The notes below the pieces were generated by a model that saw nothing but the letters and a program-made list of their open reading frames with translations, ran no database searches and had not been told where the DNA came from. Below, piece by piece: positions 59,859 to 64,000 of a DNA stretch of 64,000 bases. Every line of letters begins with the position of its first letter. Within the stretch, counting starts at the first letter, position 1. Both the position numbers and the translations under genes were made by a program. The stretch comes from Volvariella volvacea V23 (taxonomy: Eukaryota > Basidiomycota > Agaricomycetes > Agaricales > Pluteaceae), in NCBI GenBank assembly GCA_000349905.1, contig KB722750.1, forward strand, positions 442,191 to 506,190, read 5' to 3'.

Positions 59859-60347
59859 TCCATGAGGAAGCGTGTAAAAGAAATGTTGGGGGATGCCTAA
59901 ACCTGTGTCGAGGCGGTGGGGTAGCTAAAATCTGTTGGGATATATCTGCTGCCGGTACCGTCTACCTAGGCCTCTTGAAATGAAGTTGAATATAATTTAT
60001 AAAGAATTGCATAATGCCAGGTCAACGAAGGGAATGTCGCGTTTGAGTAAGAACTGTAACGCAAGGGTCCAGGCGAGTCGTCCAGATGAGCATCGCAGCT
60101 GGTTCATCGTAAATCTGGGACACTTGACCGCGCTCAGACTGACTCGAAGGATTGTAAGGGATAAGGTTGGGGTCTTGGGGGATCTCACAAATCCCTCCGA
60201 TCCCGTTTGGATACCATCTGATTGTAGAATTCCCCGTATGGAACATTTCGACTCAGGCGTTGCACTTGACTGACATATCACAACCACCACGTATACCAGG
60301 CCAGTTTGAGGCAGAAGTGGACTGCAAAATGCATCTACTCAGACGGT

Positions 60348-60388
60348 GTACGCCACCAAATAACGTACGCCACTAACGAGATACGCCA
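60348..60388 (+). promoter_or_regulatory. TACGCCAC triple repeat upstream of permease B, containing shared element copy B
   Basis: TACGCCAC occurs three times (starting near 60349, 60366 and 60382). The middle unit is part of the 21-bp element 60357-60377, which agrees with the one before permease A except at two positions. Such a direct repeat suits a clustered transcription-factor site. It stands about 360 bp before the start codon. Confidence 0.5.
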
Positions 60389-60488
60389 CTAGCCACATGC
60401 TCATTGTGAGAGGCTAACGTACAGCTTTTGGGACGGGTCTGGTTTACGACAAGCCTTACGATAACGACTACTCCCGGTGTTGCACGGT

Positions 60489-60494
60489 CACGTG
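60489..60494 (+). promoter_or_regulatory. CACGTG (E-box) upstream of permease B
   Basis: Same context as in front of permease A (GTCACGTGC), about 250 bp before the start. Shared position and context support a retained regulatory site. Confidence 0.4.
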
Positions 60495-60741
60495 CCTCAT
60501 CCAGCCTGTCGGTGTTGGTGACAGCTTCGAAATTGAATTTGATGCACTTCCCACTGGAACTCAATAGATTCGATGTGCACCGCCAATGCGCCACGGCTAT
60601 CGTCCAATACGATAGCCTGTGGTTATTATTAGCCGGTTACGTTGCTGATGATAAGCTAGCAACTTCTTCAGCGCGGTGGCGACTTGCCTGGAGACTCTCG
60701 TCCTCTACTACCCCACATTCAATCGACGATAGCATCCCGCC

Positions 60742-62939
60742 ATGCAAGCTGAGAATGGACTCGTGACACAAGATAGCCCACGCGCGAGCTCGGATGCCCA
60801 GACTCTGAACGTCTATGTTGCAGACAACATCAAGCTGGCGGAGCTGGGCTATCGAAGCGAGTTCGAGCGAGAGTTTTCGGTATGTCACGGTTGCTTCCTC
60901 GAGATGGCGCTCTTTTGCCGACTGGGATTAAGCTGCTGGAGACAATTTCGTTTGCGTTCTCTATTATGGGCGTCGTGGCGTCCGTGTCGTCGACGCTGGA
61001 ATTTGGTCTCGTGAGCGGTACTACGCCCCCATACTTGATGGAACAGAATATTTAGCGCACGTTCGCAGGCGGTCATGTCGGAATTGTATTCGGCTGGTTG
61101 ATACCCTGTCTGTTTGTTGCGACTGTTGCTCTGTCGATGGCTGAGCTGACTTCCTCAATGCCGTGAGTAAAATATCGTTTCTTTGTGTGCACCGGATGCT
61201 TAATGAAAATCAACCAGGACGAGTGCCGGGCTGTATTACTTTTCCGCCCGAATGGCTCCCACAAAATGGGCACCACTAGCATGCTGGATCACAGGCAGGT
61301 AGCTATCGCTCGCGCAATCCATTCGTACTAAGAGGGAGTTCGTAGGATGGGCGAACGTCACTGGGCAGATTACCCTCGTCTGCTCGATCGACTTTACGTG
61401 CGCCCAAATGATCACGACCGCTGTTGCCGTCGCATCAGACGGCAGGGTGATTCTTTCCACAGGGGCGACTTACGGCATTTTGGTCGCGATCCTGTTCGCC
61501 CATGGAGTAGTGTGTTCCGCTGCGACGAGTGTCCTTGCCAGACTGAACCTATTTTATGTGCTGATAAACGGTAGGTTTTGATAGCTTGTGCTCTCCTACT
61601 CTCCGTTTTTGATCCCTGGGCTTAGTTGGTACAACGATTGCCGTGATCGTTAGCTTGCTTGTCGTCTCGGGCGATGAAAAGGTATCGACACGGGATGCAT
61701 TTACCCTCTTCGAGAACAACACCGGGTGGAACAATAGTGAGTCTTGATGCTGTTTCCCCTCGATATACAGTAGCAGATAACTCTGTGTTCAAGATGCATG
61801 GGCCTTCATGCTAGCCTTCACAGCACCAATGTGGACCTTGACTGGGTGTACGTCAACTCTACCAAACCCATATACCCCACTCGCTCACCACATCCTATAC
61901 TCTAGACGACTCCGCCGCCCACATATCCGAGGAGGTGACCGGCGCCGCAAGAGCAGCTCCAATCGCCATCCTCGTCGGGGTTGCGGGAACGGCAAGCCTC
62001 GGATGGCTGCTCTGCATCTCGACGTCGTTCGTGATCACCTCTGTCGGTGATCTGCTGGGCTCGGAGCTTCCACTCCCTATGGGCCAAGTGCTGCTCAATG
62101 TCCTGGGGAAGCGGGCCATGTTGGCCGTGTGGTCGCTGATCATCGTCGTCCAAGTGAGGCACCCCCTGCGTCAACAGCGCGAATCACGTATTAACGCCAC
62201 CGGGTAGTTCGTAACAGGCGCCGCACAGGGCGTCGACGCCTCCCGCGTCGTCTTTGCCTTTGCACGGGACAACGCCCTCCCAGGCTCCCGAGTCCTGAAA
62301 CGAATAAACCCACACACAGGAACCCCAGTGAACGCGGTATGGCTCGTCATGATCGTCTCCGCCCTTTGCGGCTTTCTCGGCTTCTCAGAGACAGCGCTGA
62401 GTTCCTTTGCGGGGTACGTAATCCTGTCGTTTTGAGGCGAATTTGCTATTTGCTGTTCGGGAACTTGCTCAATCGCCCCTCCCTCCCGTCTCTTCCCACT
62501 CCTTTTGGGCGCAGTGCTGCGGTTATTGGGTTGTACACGTCTTATGCGGCCCCGATTTTCTTGCGTATCACGAGTGGAAGGGATAAACTCGTCCCGGGTC
62601 CATTCCATCTCGGGAGGTGGTCGACCATCATAGGAGCGATCGCGGTCTCGTGGGTTACGTTCATCGTGATTCTCCTGCTCTTCCCTGCGGCCCAGACCGT
62701 TCATGATAGTGACGAGATGAGTGAGTTGATTCCTGAATGTAGATTTCGTGGAGCTGATCAATGACGCATGGTGCTGGACAGACTATGCTGTTGTGTTGGT
62801 GATGGGCGTGTTTTTGTTTGCCAGTGCTTCGTGGATAGTGTCTGCTAGGCATTGGTTTACTGGGCCGGTTAGGACGCTGGAGGATGAGCCTGGTGCATTT
62901 ACAACCCCAAGTGATGAGAAGGAAAACGAATCATTATAG
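60742..62939 (+). CDS. Amino-acid/polyamine/choline-type permease, copy B
   Basis: ATG 60742, same exon layout as copy A. The N-terminus ends NIKLAELGYRSEFEREFS; helices include IMGVVASVSSTLEFGLVSGG, GIVFGWLIPCLFVATVALSM, LYYFSARMAPTKWAPLACWI, GWANVTGQITLVCSIDFTCA, GDEKVSTRDAFTLFENNTGW, AFMLAFTAPMWTLTGYDSAA, AAHISEEVTGAARAAPIAIL, GAAQGVDASRVVFAFARDNA and FLRITSGRDKLVPGPFHLGR. It ends DEKENESL at TAG 62937-62939, with a C-terminal tail different from copy A. The two proteins are close along all helices and differ mainly in the N- and C-terminal tails. Substrate specificity may have diverged. The E-E-V and APM motifs common to GABA/choline permeases are intact. All splice junctions read cleanly, with no frame damage, in contrast with the F-box copies. 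Confidence 0.92.
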
Positions 62940-63239
62940 CGAATATGGCAATGTGTGGTCCCTTTGGTGTTGTAACAGGATTACACGTAACATAGGATAT
63001 AGGATTACATCAAGCAATTCATGGGCGTGTCATAAGAGATGAGATCTTTGGGCGAAAATTGTAAGATAAAGAAAGTGAACAATAAGTACATTGAGATAAT
63101 TGCGTGATCCAGAGCCATTTAACAAACATACAGTACACCCCACCACAAAACGTCTTTCAAACACCAAGAGAAACAAGAGATACAGCAATCAAGTTGCCCA
63201 ACCGTAAAATGACACGACAGATACAGACGCATTCACGGC
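62940..63239. other. Intergenic region between convergent genes
   Basis: A 300-bp AT-rich stretch between the stop codons of permease B and the zinc-ribbon gene. It should contain both 3' UTRs. Nothing else was recognised. Confidence 0.6.
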
Positions 63240-63984
63240 TCATACGTAAATTCTTCCCGTGCCACCACAATCCGGACACTGCGTCTCATCGAAAAGGAAG
63301 AACGAAACGTAGCCTCGCCCGTCGCATCGCCAACACAACCTCCCTCCCAACCTCGGGTCTCCGGCTTTATACACCACCGCATTCGGCGGGGCTCTGGCAT
63401 ACGGCGAGAGATACTGCACTCTAGGTGGTAGTGGAGGCGGTGGTGGGTGAGGAAGGCCCGGCATGGACGGAACGGGTGGGACGGGAGGTATAGGGGGAAC
63501 AGGAGGCGACGACAAGTGGGGCGGACGAAGGACTGGCAATGGCCGCTGGAAAGTCGTCCCACTCCCGCTGGATGACGAGGACGAGGACGAGGAAGCGTCC
63601 CAGGGCGTGTATTGCAGTGCACCGGTAAACGGCTTGGCGTACTTGTTCCAGCACTTCTTGCACGGGTGCAAAGGATCGTTGTGCTTGTATCCTGTGTTGT
63701 GGCCTGATAGCAATCAGGAGGTCAAGACACGAGATTGATGTGAGACAGCATGGGGAAACGTAAAACGTACATTTATCGCACTCGAATCTAGCCGGATACA
63801 CCAATATTTTCCCGTCTTTCAACAACGGATGGCCGGGGACCGGTGTAGTTGTTGGGCGTCCATCGTTGGGTGGTCCCGAAGGGGGAGGACCAGGTGGAGG
63901 TGCATAGGGACTTTGTGGCTGTGCAGGGCCTTCCGTCATCCCTCCTGTGCCCGCAGCGTAGAAGTCTCGAGCGAAATCGGACAT
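63240..63984 (-). CDS. Conserved fungal protein with CxxC zinc-ribbon motifs and proline-rich linker
   Basis: Two exons. ATG 63984 gives MSDFARDFYAAGTGG, a Pro/Gly-rich stretch, then LLKDGKILVYPARFECDKC. A splice across about 63708-63770 leads to GHNTGYKHNDPLHPCKKCWN, a Ser run, a long Pro-rich linker (PPHLSSPPVPPIPPVPPVPS) and a second zinc module RLCWRCDGRGYVSFFLFDET followed by CPDCGGTGRIYV at the stop. The paired CxxC...CxxC blocks, with CxGxG spacing like DnaJ zinc fingers, suggest one or two bound zinc ions. Similar proteins occur widely in mushrooms without known function. No catalytic domain is visible. The start is supported by the ATG and a coherent reading frame; the 5' UTR runs out of the window. 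Confidence 0.75.
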
Positions 63985-64000
63985 TGAGCTTGAGGCAGAG

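Larger units (their letters stand above)
59859..60741. other. Intergenic region between the tandem permeases
   Basis: Holds the 3' UTR of copy A and the promoter of copy B, including three TACGCCAC units within 45 bp and a CACGTG. No separate gene was recognised. Confidence 0.6.

Overview
This window comes from a fungal nuclear chromosome, most likely a mushroom-forming basidiomycete (Agaricomycetes). Genes are cut by many short GT-AG introns of about 45-80 nt, and proteins only become readable after splicing. Neighbouring genes use both strands independently, with no operons. The gene content is fungal: BCS1-like AAA ATPase, type II membrane dipeptidyl aminopeptidase, Ett1/Nro1, ferric reductase, F-box families and a mycocypin-type (I66) protease inhibitor. 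The I66 family is known to me only from mushrooms. No tRNA, rRNA, CRISPR array or recognisable transposon was found by eye.

Layout. 1-1.6 kb: 3' part of a mitochondrial-fission dynamin (Dnm1 type). 2.5-5.5 kb: BCS1-like AAA ATPase on the minus strand. 5.5-11.2 kb: a long stretch without a recognisable gene. 11.2-16.6 kb: SYS1 (Golgi) and a dipeptidyl aminopeptidase IV-like protease, divergent from a 227-bp promoter carrying TTAGGG twice. 17.0-19.7 kb: Ett1/Nro1-like protein. 19.7-23.7 kb: no recognisable gene. 23.7-27.1 kb: mitochondrial carrier, carboxymuconolactone-decarboxylase-fold protein and a small ORF, all minus strand. 27.3-32.4 kb: a degenerate F-box gene followed by two tandem F-box-like paralogues with different frameshifts. 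33-36.7 kb: two uncharacterised proteins and the I66 inhibitor. 37.2-43.2 kb: ferric reductase and a cysteine-synthase/rhodanese fusion. 44.5-47.8 kb: convergent DHA2-type MFS transporter and DJ-1/PfpI protein. 49.5-53.2 kb: Ser/Thr/Pro-rich protein and type-B carboxylesterase. 55.3-56.7 kb: a damaged NAD(P)-binding epimerase-like gene. 57.7-62.9 kb: two tandem GABA/choline-type amino-acid permeases. 63.2-64 kb: a zinc-ribbon protein.

The window looks like ordinary housekeeping chromosome mixed with fast-evolving accessory families (F-box, permeases, inhibitor, esterase). I see no secondary-metabolite cluster or other coherent multi-gene system. The strongest points for a second look are the I66 inhibitor, the rhodanese domain lacking its catalytic cysteine, shared promoter elements in front of the duplicated permeases, a GC-AG intron in the protease gene, and a recurring pattern of single-base frame anomalies. 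One of those anomalies lies in the conserved SYS1 gene and raises the question of consensus errors. Exon boundaries were read by eye from splice signals and reading frame, without transcript evidence.
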